Below are positions 10,047 through 17,582 of a stretch of 64,000 nucleotides of DNA, in pieces. The stretch comes from Streptomyces sp. NBC_01591. Lineage in GTDB: Bacteria > Actinomycetota > Actinomycetes > Streptomycetales > Streptomycetaceae. Made by a program: the position numbers and the translations under genes. Location: assembly GCF_035918155.1 (NCBI RefSeq), contig NZ_CP109327.1, positions 2,914,001-2,978,000 of the forward strand. Reading direction: 5' to 3'. The notes beneath the pieces are model-generated. The model was not told the DNA's origin. It searched no databases and saw nothing but the letters and a program-made list of their open reading frames with translations. The first letter of the stretch is position 1. Every line of letters begins with the position of its first letter.

Positions 10047-10379
10047 TCACCGGGACCGCCGTGCCGCCCGCTCCGCCGCCGCGTGCCACCACCCCGGTGG
10101 CGAGGGGACCGTGGGACGGGAGGTGGGCTGGTCGGGGTGGAGGCCCAGGGGGCGCAGCGCCGAGGCGCGGGCACGGACGGTGATCCAGCCGTGCCAGTGG
10201 CCGTCCGGGCCAGGGGCGCAGGCCAGGTCGCAGAGCAGTTCGCCGGCAGGTATCGGCATCCAGTCGATGCCCCGGTCCCGCAGTCAGGCGCGGGCGGCGG
10301 CCGCTGGGTGCGGGGCGCCCTTCACGTTCTCGTACGCGGCGATCGTCACCCAGTCGTCCTCGGCTTCGGTTCGGTTCAT
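10047..10379 (-). pseudogene. Small gene interrupted by an in-frame TGA
   Basis: Reading from the ATG at 10379 (AGG about 9 bases upstream) gives 31 codons, then TGA at 10286-10284, then 78 further codons in the same frame to TGA at 10047. Both halves have strongly GC-biased third positions, and the second half (DRGIDWMPIPAGELLCDL...) looks like real Streptomyces protein. The simplest reading is one gene of about 110 codons with a nonsense change, such as TGG or CGA to TGA, or a sequencing error. Alternatively, the downstream part alone starts at the ATG at 10259 and gives 70 residues. I do not recognise the family. Confidence 0.6.
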
Positions 10380-10473
10380 GGCATTCATCCTGCCCGCTCG
10401 AGAACCCTTTCGGCCTGTGAATCGTCCGATCATGTGGGACGACGGAGCACGGCACGGAAAGAGGGGGGCTCCC

Positions 10474-11184
10474 ATGCGGGTGAAGTGGCCGGGACGGCAG
10501 TTGCTCGGGCGGTTGCGGCCGCGGTGGCCGCGGACGCGGCGTGGGCAGCGGCGGGCCGTGCAGGGGGTGATGGTCGCGTGTGTGTTCGCGCTGACGCCCG
10601 CGACCTGGATGTACGCCGTCGCCGACGCCCGGGTCAGGACGACCGCGGACGCGCCCGCGCAGCAGGTGGCCATGGTGTTCGGGGCGGGGCTCTGGCAGGG
10701 CAGGCCCTCGCCGTATCTCGCCAACCGGCTGAAGGCCGCCGCCGAGCTGTACCGGGACGGGAAGGTGAAGGTCGTGCTCGTGACCGGTGACAACAGCCGG
10801 AAGGAGTACGACGAGCCGGATGCCATGCGCACCTATCTCAGGGAGCACGGGGTGCCGGACAAGCGGATCGTGAGCGACTTCGCCGGGTTCGACACCTGGG
10901 ACTCGTGCGTGCGGGCCAAGAAGATCTTCGGGGTCGACCGCGCGGTGCTGGTGAGCCAGGGGTTCCACATCCGCCGGGCGATCGCGCTGTGCCGGTCCGC
11001 GGGGATCGACGCGTACGGGGTGGGCGTGGACGCCGTGCACGACGCGACCTGGTACTACGGCGGGACGCGGGAGGTGTTCGCGGCGGGGAAGGCGGCGCTG
11101 GACGCCGTGTTCAAGCCCGATCCGCACTTCCTGGGGCCGCGGGAGCCCGGGATCGGGGAGGCGCTGGCGGCGCACGGGCGGTAG
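10474..11184 (+). CDS. SanA/YdcF-family (DUF218) membrane-associated protein
   Basis: A 236-residue protein with a basic N-terminus, one membrane segment near residues 30-48, then an extracytoplasmic DUF218 domain (VFGAGLWQGRPSPYLANRL near 66-84, LVTGDNSRKEYDE, VLVSQGFHIRRA). The family includes SanA (vancomycin exclusion in E. coli), ElyC and YdcF, linked to envelope integrity; the enzymatic activity is unsettled. The ATG at 10474 follows a GGGGGG tract. The frame stays open far upstream, but that part overlaps the interrupted gene and dgt on the other strand and is not credible. Confidence 0.82.
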   Translation: MRVKWPGRQLLGRLRPRWPRTRRGQRRAVQGVMVACVFALTPATWMYAVADARVRTTADAPAQQVAMVFGAGLWQGRPSPYLANRLKAAAELYRDGKVKVVLVTGDNSRKEYDEPDAMRTYLREHGVPDKRIVSDFAGFDTWDSCVRAKKIFGVDRAVLVSQGFHIRRAIALCRSAGIDAYGVGVDAVHDATWYYGGTREVFAAGKAALDAVFKPDPHFLGPREPGIGEALAAHGR

Positions 11185-11210
11185 CCCAGGAAGGGGCCCG
11201 GGGCTACCGC
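11178..11210. terminator. Bidirectional terminator between convergent genes
   Basis: A 10-bp inverted repeat (11178-11187 with 11201-11210) and a 13-base loop. It overlaps the stop codon of the SanA-like gene and lies just before the end of cutA on the other strand. Confidence 0.6.
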
Positions 11211-11220
11211 GGCCCCCGCG

Positions 11221-11559
11221 CTACAGGGACGTGACCGGGGCGGTCTCGGCCGAGACCCACGCAAGGTACGGGGCGCTGCCCCGTACCACCGGGATCGCGA
11301 TGATCTCCGGGGTCTCGTAGTCGTGCGCCGCCCGCAGATGGGCCTCCAGTTCGTCGTAACGCTCTGCCGTCGTCTTGAACAGCAGCTGCCACTCCTCGGT
11401 GGTCTCGATGGCGTTCTGCCAGCGGTAGACCGAGGTGACGGGCGCGGCGATCTGTACGCAGGCGGCGAGCCGCGCCTCCACCGCGCCCTGCGCCAGGGAA
11501 CGGGCCTTCTCCTCGCTGTCCGTCGTGGTCAGTACGGTCAGCCATGCCGGCGTCGTCAC
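11221..11559 (-). CDS. cutA: Divalent-cation tolerance protein CutA
   Basis: A 112-residue CutA1 protein, a small trimeric cytoplasmic protein of the ferredoxin-like fold. Family blocks are clear: LAACVQIAAPVTSVYRWQ, EEWQLLFKT, and HDYETPEIIAIPV. The length matches the family. CutA was linked to copper tolerance in E. coli, but its molecular role is not firmly known. The GTG start has AGGAG 7 bases upstream. Confidence 0.93.
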   Translation of the reverse strand: MTTPAWLTVLTTTDSEEKARSLAQGAVEARLAACVQIAAPVTSVYRWQNAIETTEEWQLLFKTTAERYDELEAHLRAAHDYETPEIIAIPVVRGSAPYLAWVSAETAPVTSL

Positions 11560-11646
11560 CTTCGGCTCCTGCGGGGTCGGGTTGCGGGGGTGTCCCGGTA
11601 CCCGTCGATTGTCGGGGACGCCGCGGCGCGGCGCAGCGCCGCCGGG

Positions 11647-12273
11647 TCAGACGCCGTACGGGCGGACGGCCTTGGCGTCGCGCAGGGCGTGCCCCCACCA
11701 GACCAGCTGGTCGAGCAGCGCCTTGGCCGCCGCGTCGCAGCCCGCCGGGTCCCGGTGCCTGCCCTCGTCGTCGAAGAGGGCGCCCGCGTTGGGGAAGGAC
11801 ACGGTCTCGCGGATGCCGACGGTGTGCAGTTCCGCGAAGACCTGCCGCAGGTGTTCGACGGCGCGCAGCCCGCCGGAGACTCCGCCGTACGAGACGAAGG
11901 CAACGGGTTTGGCCTGCCACTCGTCGCGGTGCCAGTCGATGAGGTTCTTCAGCGGGGCCGGGTACGAGTGGTTGTACTCGGGGGTGACGACGACGAAGGC
12001 ATCGGCCGCCGCCAACCTGGATGAAACGGCCGCGAGTCGGGGCTGCGCGTCGGCGTCGGGCCGGAAGGAGAGGGCGACGGGGAGGTCGAGTTCCGCGACA
12101 TCGACCAGGTCGGTCCGGATGTCGGGGCGGGGGCCGGTGTGCGAGAGGAACCAGTCGGAGATGACGGGGGCGAACCGTCCCTCGCGGTTGCTGGCGAGAA
12201 TGACCGCGACCTTCAGGGGTGCGGTGGAGCCGGTCGTGGGTGCGGTGGATGAGGGTGCTGTGGTGAGGTCCAT
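11647..12273 (-). CDS. NADPH-dependent FMN reductase family protein
   Basis: A 208-residue flavodoxin-fold NADPH-dependent FMN reductase (PF03358 type). Flavin-binding blocks are visible: VAVILASNREGRFAP near the start, VVTPEYNHSYPAPLKNLIDW in the middle, and FVSYGGVSGGLRA. It may supply reduced flavin or reduce quinone/azo compounds. The frame opens at a TTG at 12294, inside a palindrome. I choose the ATG at 12273, which would be nearly leaderless downstream of the promoter described at 12283-12310. It is divergent from the class IV aminotransferase gene. Confidence 0.85.
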   Translation of the reverse strand: MDLTTAPSSTAPTTGSTAPLKVAVILASNREGRFAPVISDWFLSHTGPRPDIRTDLVDVAELDLPVALSFRPDADAQPRLAAVSSRLAAADAFVVVTPEYNHSYPAPLKNLIDWHRDEWQAKPVAFVSYGGVSGGLRAVEHLRQVFAELHTVGIRETVSFPNAGALFDDEGRHRDPAGCDAAAKALLDQLVWWGHALRDAKAVRPYGV

Positions 12274-12282
12274 GCGAAGAGA

Positions 12283-12310
12283 CTCATATGTCAACCATGG
12301 TTGAGGTCAA
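12283..12310 (-). promoter_or_regulatory. Promoter with a 14-base palindrome filling the spacer
   Basis: On the minus strand, TTGACC (12310-12305) and TATGAG (12288-12283) are 16 bases apart. The perfect palindrome TCAACCATGGTTGA (12304-12291) occupies most of that spacer. An operator placed this way is the arrangement used by MerR/SoxR-type activators and by some repressors. The reductase ATG at 12273 lies 9 bases after the -10, so the transcript would be almost leaderless. The divergent aminotransferase gene may share the site. Confidence 0.55.
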
Positions 12311-12360
12311 GCCCTTCCGCCGGGCCCCGCCACCGGGCGTCGCGGCATACGGTGGAGCGC

Positions 12361-13161
12361 ATGACGACTCCCCCGCCCGCGCCCTTCCCGTACGCCGAGT
12401 TCGATGGACACCCGGCGACCGAATCGGACCTGCGGATTCCGGCCTTCCTCGGCTACGGCCATTTCACGGCCATGCAGGTCAGGGACGGGAAGGTACGCGG
12501 CCTCGATCTGCATCTGGCACGGCTGGACGCCGCCAATCAGGAGCTGTTCGAGCGCGGTCTGGACGGGGCACGGGTCCGCGAACTGATCCGGCACGCGCTG
12601 GACGGCGCCGGGGTGCGGGACGCCTCGGTCCGGGTCCACGGCTATCTGCCGCCGGGTGACACGGAGACGACCGTCATGGTCACGGTGCGCGGGCCGGCCC
12701 GGAAGTCCGCCGAACCGCACGGCCTGATGTCCGTTCCGTACGCCCGTACCGTGCCGCACATCAAGCGGCCAGGCGAGTTCGGCCAGACGTACTACGCACG
12801 GCTGGCCGCCCGCGCCGGGTTCGACGAGGCCCTGCTGACCCTGCCGGACGGCGCGGTGACGGAGGGCTCGATCACCAACATCGGCTTCTGGGACGGCACT
12901 TCGCTCGTGTGGCCGGACGCTCCCTGTCTGCTCGGCATCACCATGGCGCTGCTGGAGCGGGAACTGCCCGGCGCGGGGCTGGAGTCCGTACGGCGTCCGG
13001 TGACCCTGGACGGGCTGGCCGCGTTCCGGTCGGCGTTCCTCACCAACTCGCAGGGCATCGCGCCGGTCCGGCGGATCGACGACACGGAATTCGCGGTGGA
13101 CGAGGAGTTGATGAAGCGGATCGGGCAGGCGTACGAGGGTGCGCGGTGGGACACGATCTGA
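12361..13161 (+). CDS. Class IV PLP aminotransferase (BCAT/ADC-lyase fold)
   Basis: A 266-residue fold-type IV PLP enzyme. The probable PLP lysine is K135 (PHIKRPGEF), and the characteristic VTEGSITNIGFW block holds E168. The family includes branched-chain aminotransferases, D-amino-acid aminotransferases and aminodeoxychorismate lyase; sequence alone does not choose among them. The ATG at 12361 has GGTGGAG just upstream. The gene ends before a strong hairpin at 13273. It is divergent from the FMN reductase. Confidence 0.85.
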   Translation: MTTPPPAPFPYAEFDGHPATESDLRIPAFLGYGHFTAMQVRDGKVRGLDLHLARLDAANQELFERGLDGARVRELIRHALDGAGVRDASVRVHGYLPPGDTETTVMVTVRGPARKSAEPHGLMSVPYARTVPHIKRPGEFGQTYYARLAARAGFDEALLTLPDGAVTEGSITNIGFWDGTSLVWPDAPCLLGITMALLERELPGAGLESVRRPVTLDGLAAFRSAFLTNSQGIAPVRRIDDTEFAVDEELMKRIGQAYEGARWDTI

Positions 13162-13624
13162 CGCGCCCTGCCCCTGCGCGGTCGGGCGACCGCACCGGGT
13201 CGAAATGCTGCCGCAGCAATCGGCCACCGAATGTGACGGACCGTGCGCGACCGGACCCCCCTTGGCGCGAATCCGCCCTCACCGGTCCCAGGGGGGATGG
13301 GCCCGGTGAGGGCGGTGACCGGGGGCGGTCCCGTGCACCGTCCCGTGGGGGGTGTGAGACGTGTGCCCGACGTCCGCGAGGTCATGCGTGTGATGTACGC
13401 CACTTTCTTCCGGGGTGGCATCACCCGATCGGCACCCGTCGGCACGGGACCGGCTCCACCGGCTTCGATCACCGCTGTGACCTGCGCGATTACACCTTGG
13501 CAAGGACGCCGCGCCGGTCCGTTCGAGTGAAAGCTGACTCGGTGTCAGCAGGCATGGGTGGCGGCCCGCCCGTTAGCTCGTGGTCAGGACACACCTACTC
13601 GCGCCATCGCCGGAGGAACCCCCC
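13162..13624 (+). other. Long intergenic region before the surface-protein gene
   Basis: About 460 bases without a convincing gene. The left third holds the terminator hairpin at 13273-13315. The right part is presumably the promoter and 5' leader of the serine-rich surface protein, ending in GGAGG 8 bases before its ATG. I see no confident riboswitch or tRNA. Short frames that cross it lack the usual codon bias. Confidence 0.6.
13273..13315 (+). terminator. Terminator hairpin after the aminotransferase gene
   Basis: A perfect 13-bp inverted repeat (13273-13285 with 13303-13315) separated by 17 bases that can form a further short stem. It lies about 110 bases after the aminotransferase stop. 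Confidence 0.6.
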
Positions 13625-14455
13625 ATGCGTCCTGCCCGCCTAGTGACCGGTACCGCCGCATCCGCGGTCACCATAGCCACGCTCGGCTTCCTCACCGCCG
13701 CGCCGTCCGCGTACGCAGGTGATGCCGGCGCGGTGCGGACCGGATCGGCCGATGCCGCGTCGCAGACGGCCGGTGGTTTCGGGGCGCGGGCCACGGGCGA
13801 CGAAGCCTCGGCCGACGACGCCGGGTCCGATTCTGAGTCCGGGTCCGATTCCGGGTCCGGGTCCGGCACGGACACCCCGTTCAGCCTCGACGCCCTTTCC
13901 GGCCTCGACACCCCCTCGCTGCTCGACTCGGCCGGCGGGCTCGACGCCTTCTCCGGACTCGACATCCCGAGCGGGCGCGAGACCCCGTCCGGGGACGAGG
14001 ACACGGACCGGGGCGAGAGCTCGTCCGAGCACGACAGCTCGTCCTCGTCGGGGCACGACAGCTCGTCCTCGTCGGGGCACGACAGTTCGTCCTCGGGCGG
14101 GCGCGAGAGCGGGAGCCCGTCCGAGGAGGAGGGCCCGGGCAAGCCCGACAGCTCGTCGTCCGGACATGACAGCTCGTCCTCGTCCGGACATGACAGCTCG
14201 TCGTCCGAGCACGACAGTTCGTCCTCGTCGGGACACGACAGCTCATCGTCCTCCGGGCACGACAGCTCGTCCTCCGGGCACCGCCCCTGGGGCGCCCCAA
14301 CCGCCCCCACCGGGCACGTCAAAACCGGAGTCGGCGGCAGCGTCCGACCCGACACCACCCAGATCGCGGCGGGCGCCGGCGTTCTCGCCGCGACCGCCGT
14401 CGGCGGAGCCTGGCTCCTGCGTCGCCGGGCGAGCGGCACGCAGGAAGCCGGCTGA
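13625..14455 (+). CDS. Serine-rich repetitive surface protein, putative class F sortase partner
   Basis: A 276-residue secreted protein. It has a signal peptide (residues 1-31, ending SAYA), an acidic Ser/Asp/Gly region, and a block of repeats based on GHDSSSSS (about 135-219). A short Pro-rich region and GHVKTGVGGSVRPDTTQ come before a hydrophobic helix (about 247-263) and a basic LLRRRAS tail. The topology is that of a wall-anchored protein, but there is no LPXTG; the conserved-looking stretch before the helix may be the sorting signal. The next gene, 99 bases downstream, is a class F sortase. The repeats are probably a stalk or wall-spanning spacer. GGAGG precedes the ATG. Confidence 0.85.
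   Translation: MRPARLVTGTAASAVTIATLGFLTAAPSAYAGDAGAVRTGSADAASQTAGGFGARATGDEASADDAGSDSESGSDSGSGSGTDTPFSLDALSGLDTPSLLDSAGGLDAFSGLDIPSGRETPSGDEDTDRGESSSEHDSSSSSGHDSSSSSGHDSSSSGGRESGSPSEEEGPGKPDSSSSGHDSSSSSGHDSSSSEHDSSSSSGHDSSSSSGHDSSSSGHRPWGAPTAPTGHVKTGVGGSVRPDTTQIAAGAGVLAATAVGGAWLLRRRASGTQEAG
14027..14282 (+). repeat. Degenerate 24-base coding repeats (GHDSSSSS)
   Basis: In-frame repeats built on a unit that encodes Gly-His-Asp plus five Ser, with shortened variants (EHDSSS, GHDSSSS). They form two blocks, 14027-14093 and 14147-14282, separated by a Gly/Glu/Pro linker. Nearly identical units, such as the two consecutive ones at 14027-14075, suggest recent expansion by slippage or recombination. 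Copy number probably varies between strains. Confidence 0.85.
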
Positions 14456-14554
14456 CAGAGACGGATTCACGTCTCCGTACCGCCTGGTTTCCGTCCCGGT
14501 GGCCGCGCGCCACCGGGACGGGACCGTCCCCCTTACGTCACCCGGAGGACGACC

Positions 14555-15178
14555 GTGTCCCAGAAGGCCAAGGGCTGGCTGCTGGTCATCGCGGCGCTGG
14601 CCGGTGTCTGGCTGATCCGGAACGGTGCCGACACCCAGCTGGTCCCGCCCCGGCCGACCGCCGCCCAGGCCTTCGCCGGTGGCCCGGAGCCCCAGCCGGG
14701 GTCCCAGGTCGCCGAGCCGTTGCAGCCTTCGGCCCCCGTACGCATCCGCATCCCGAGCATCCGGGTGGACGCCCCGATGTTGCGTCTCGGCCTCGGGCCC
14801 GACGGCAGTCTCGACGTGCCCCCGGCCGGGAACCGCAACGTCGTCGGCTGGTACCGGGACGGCACTCCCCCGGGCTCCAGAGGCAGCGCGATCGTCGCCG
14901 GTCATGTGGACAACGCGCAGGGGCGGTCGGTCTTCTACGACCTGGGCGTGCTGCAAAAGGGCAGCACGGTCGAGGTGGTCCGCCAGGACGGCCGCACCGC
15001 CGTCTTCTCCCTCGACGCGATCGAGGTCTACGAGAACGAGAACTTCCCCGACGAGCGGGTGTACGGCGCCGCGTCCTTCGCCTCGCTGCGGCTGATCACC
15101 TGCGGCGGCGGCTTCTCGAAGAAGACGGGGTACGAAGGCAATGTGGTGGCGTACGCGCACCTGACCGCCGTGCGGTGA
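14555..15178 (+). CDS. Class F sortase
   Basis: A 207-residue membrane-anchored cysteine transpeptidase. The N-terminal helix covers residues 7-21. The sortase domain starts near residue 61 (PVRIRIPSIRVDAPM), with catalytic H117 (AGHVDN) and C183 (LITCGGGF). These blocks fit class F, common in actinobacteria. The usual catalytic Arg is not obvious downstream of the Cys; the stretch there reads FSKKTGYEGNVVAYAHL, with Lys instead. The GTG start has GGAGG about 6 bases upstream. Its likely substrate is the adjacent surface protein. Confidence 0.9.
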   Translation: MSQKAKGWLLVIAALAGVWLIRNGADTQLVPPRPTAAQAFAGGPEPQPGSQVAEPLQPSAPVRIRIPSIRVDAPMLRLGLGPDGSLDVPPAGNRNVVGWYRDGTPPGSRGSAIVAGHVDNAQGRSVFYDLGVLQKGSTVEVVRQDGRTAVFSLDAIEVYENENFPDERVYGAASFASLRLITCGGGFSKKTGYEGNVVAYAHLTAVR

Positions 15179-15235
15179 ACCCGCCGTCATGGTGGACCCG
15201 TCGTACGGTCGCCCCGCCCGCCGGGCATCCGCCGC

Positions 15236-16024
15236 TCAGGCCGTCCACTGGTCGAAGGCCAGCTTCGCGATCAGCGAGAACACCACGACCAGCAGCACGC
15301 CGCGGACGAACTCGCTGCCCTTCCTGAGTGCCATCCGCGCCCCGAAGAGCCCGCCCGCCAGGTTGAACACCGCCATCAGCGCGGCCAGTTGCCACAGCAC
15401 ACTGCCCTGGTAGGCGAACATCGCCAGCGCGCCACCGTTGGTGCAGACGTTGACGATCTTGGCGGTGGCGGACGCGGTCACCAGATCGAGGTGGAGCACC
15501 GCGGTCAGCGCCAGCACCAGGAACGTTCCCGTACCGGGGCCGAACAGCCCGTCGTAGAAGCCGATGCCGCCGCCGACCAGCACGATGGCGGTGACGGTGC
15601 GGGCCCGGGTGACCTGCTGCCGCACACCGTCGTCCGTGTCCCTGCCGAACGAGGGCCGCAGCATCACGAACGCCGCGACGGCCAGCAGCACCACCATGAT
15701 CACCGGCCGGAGCACCTCGCTGCTGATCCCGGCGGCGAAGAACGCGCCGGCCATCGATCCGGCCAGCGCCGCGAGCCCGATCCGCAGCGCGGTCCCGACC
15801 TTCACCGGCGCCTTGCGTACGTACGTCACGGCGGCGCCCGACGTACCGACGATCGCGACCGCCTTGTTGGTGCCGAGTACCTGCGCGGCCGGTACGTGCG
15901 GCAGGCCCAGGAGCAGTGCGGGCAGCAGAAGCAGTCCGCCGCCGCCGACCACCGCGTCGATCCAGCCGGCCGCGGCCGCGGCGAGGCACAGGACAACCAG
16001 GGTGGTGAAGGTTATGTCGGGCAT
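15236..16024 (-). CDS. TSUP (TauE/SafE) family permease
   Basis: A 262-residue polytopic membrane protein of the TauE/SafE family, with about eight predicted helices. The duplicated glycine-rich motifs are visible: GWIDAVVGGGGLLLLPALL near residue 20 and GFYDGLFGPGTGTFLVLAL in the second half. Family members export or import sulfite, sulfonates or other organic anions; the substrate here is unknown. The ATG at 16024 gives a natural N-terminus, and the frame upstream overlaps the divergent SDR gene. Confidence 0.9.
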   Translation of the reverse strand: MPDITFTTLVVLCLAAAAAGWIDAVVGGGGLLLLPALLLGLPHVPAAQVLGTNKAVAIVGTSGAAVTYVRKAPVKVGTALRIGLAALAGSMAGAFFAAGISSEVLRPVIMVVLLAVAAFVMLRPSFGRDTDDGVRQQVTRARTVTAIVLVGGGIGFYDGLFGPGTGTFLVLALTAVLHLDLVTASATAKIVNVCTNGGALAMFAYQGSVLWQLAALMAVFNLAGGLFGARMALRKGSEFVRGVLLVVVFSLIAKLAFDQWTA

Positions 16025-16109
16025 GATCGCGACCCTAAGGACGCGATCCGTGCGCCGTCCATCCGATTGAGCCAAACCTGAGGTTCCCGCACGGCCGTAC
16101 GCTGGGCCC

Positions 16110-17039
16110 ATGAGCCACGGCTGGAACGCGAACGACATCCCTGACCAGAGCGGCCGTACGGCCGTGGTCACCGGAGCCAACAGCGGCATCGGCCTGAACA
16201 CCGCGCGGGAGCTGGCCCGGCACGGTGCGCGGGTCCTGCTCGCCTGCCGTGACGAGACGCGCGGCGAGGAGGCCGCGTCCCGTATCCGGAAAGCCGTGAC
16301 CGGCGCGGACGTGGCGTTCGTACCGCTCGATCTGGCCGATCTGGACTCGGTGCGCGAGTTCGCCGCGACCCATGCGCCCGGCCGGCTCGATCTGCTGATC
16401 AACAACGCGGGCGTGATGGCCCTCCCGTACGGGACGACGGCCGATGGCTTCGAGCGGCAGTTCGGCATCAATCACCTCGGGCACTTCGCCCTGACCGGGT
16501 TGCTGCTTCCCAGGCTCCTCGACACCCCCGGGGCGCGTGTGGTGACCGTCTCCAGCGGGATGCACGCGCTGTCCGACATCGACATGGGGGATCTCAACAG
16601 CGAGCGGAAGTACCGTCGCTGGATCGCCTACGGCCGCTCGAAGACCGCCAACCTGCTCTTCGTCCATGAGCTGGCGCGACGGCTCACGAAGGCCGGCTCC
16701 CGGCTGGTGGCCGCCGCCGCGCACCCGGGCTACGCGGCGACCAACCTGCAGTCCGCCGCCGCCCGGATGGAGAACCGCAGGGCGGCGGAGCGGGTCTTCG
16801 AGCTCGGCAACCGGATCGTCGCCCAGCCCGCGTCGGCCGGTGCGCTGCCCACGCTGTACGCGGCGACCGCGCCCGGCGTGCGCCCCGACTCGTTCACCGG
16901 GCCGGGGCTGCTGGGCTGGCGCGGTGCGCCCGCCCCGTCCTGGCGGGCGGGCTGGACGCGCGACGATGTGACGAGCGAGCGGCTCTGGGTGGCGTCCGAG
17001 CAGCTCACGGGGGTGACGTACCCGGGCCTCGCCCCCTGA
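16110..17039 (+). CDS. Short-chain dehydrogenase/reductase
   Basis: A 309-residue classical SDR with the NAD(P)-binding TGANSGIG at residues 21-28, a LLINNAGVM motif, a catalytic Ser block (VVTVSSGMH) and YxxxK in AYGRSKTAN. The overall pattern resembles the retinol-dehydrogenase/WW-oxidoreductase-like bacterial SDRs that often go by the generic name oxidoreductase. The substrate cannot be predicted. It is divergent from the TSUP permease gene, with an 85-base gap. Confidence 0.92.
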   Translation: MSHGWNANDIPDQSGRTAVVTGANSGIGLNTARELARHGARVLLACRDETRGEEAASRIRKAVTGADVAFVPLDLADLDSVREFAATHAPGRLDLLINNAGVMALPYGTTADGFERQFGINHLGHFALTGLLLPRLLDTPGARVVTVSSGMHALSDIDMGDLNSERKYRRWIAYGRSKTANLLFVHELARRLTKAGSRLVAAAAHPGYAATNLQSAAARMENRRAAERVFELGNRIVAQPASAGALPTLYAATAPGVRPDSFTGPGLLGWRGAPAPSWRAGWTRDDVTSERLWVASEQLTGVTYPGLAP

Positions 17040-17064
17040 CCGATCCTGATCCGCCGGACAGCCT

Positions 17065-17469
17065 CTAGCCCTCGACTGCGGCGGGGTCCATCCACACGAC
17101 CTCCCAGATGTGGTTGTTCGGGTCCTGGAAGGAACGGCCGTACATGTGGCCGTAGTCCATCGTCTCGTTGGCGGGCGACCCGCCGGAGGCGAGGGCGGTG
17201 TCGACCAGCTCGTCCACCTTCTCCCTGCTCTCGGCGCTCAGGGCGAGGATGACCTCGGTGGACTTCGAGGAGTCGGCGAGCTCCTTCTTGGTGAATTCCT
17301 TGAAGCGCGGCTCGGTGAGGAGCATCGCGAAAATGGTGTCGCTGATGACGAGACACGCGGTGTTCTCGTCGCTGAACTGCGGGTTGCACGAGAAACCCAG
17401 CTTGCCGAAGAAGGCCTTGGTCGCTTCGAGGTCCTTGACCGGCAGGTTGACGAAGATCATCTGAGGCAT
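17065..17469 (-). CDS. VOC/glyoxalase-family protein
   Basis: A 134-residue vicinal-oxygen-chelate fold protein starting MPQMIFVNLPVKDLEATKAFF, which is typical of Streptomyces VOC proteins annotated as glyoxalase/bleomycin-resistance-like. The C-terminal block (YGRSFQDPNNHIWEVVWMDP) is conserved in this subgroup. The activity is not predictable. It is convergent with the SDR gene, and the two ends are 25 bases apart. Confidence 0.9.
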   Translation of the reverse strand: MPQMIFVNLPVKDLEATKAFFGKLGFSCNPQFSDENTACLVISDTIFAMLLTEPRFKEFTKKELADSSKSTEVILALSAESREKVDELVDTALASGGSPANETMDYGHMYGRSFQDPNNHIWEVVWMDPAAVEG

Positions 17470-17582
17470 GGCCGCTTCGCTCTCTCTGTTGTTCGAACGT
17501 GTACGACAGGTAGACGGCGGGGCTTCCCGGAACTCATCGCTGCCCGCGAAGAATATTTTCGCCGCCCCGGGCCCCGTCCGCC

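Noticed and set aside
13573..14439. Minus-strand frame rich in DELSCPDE repeats
   Set aside because: It is the complement of the serine repeats in the surface protein; it has no start signal or domain.
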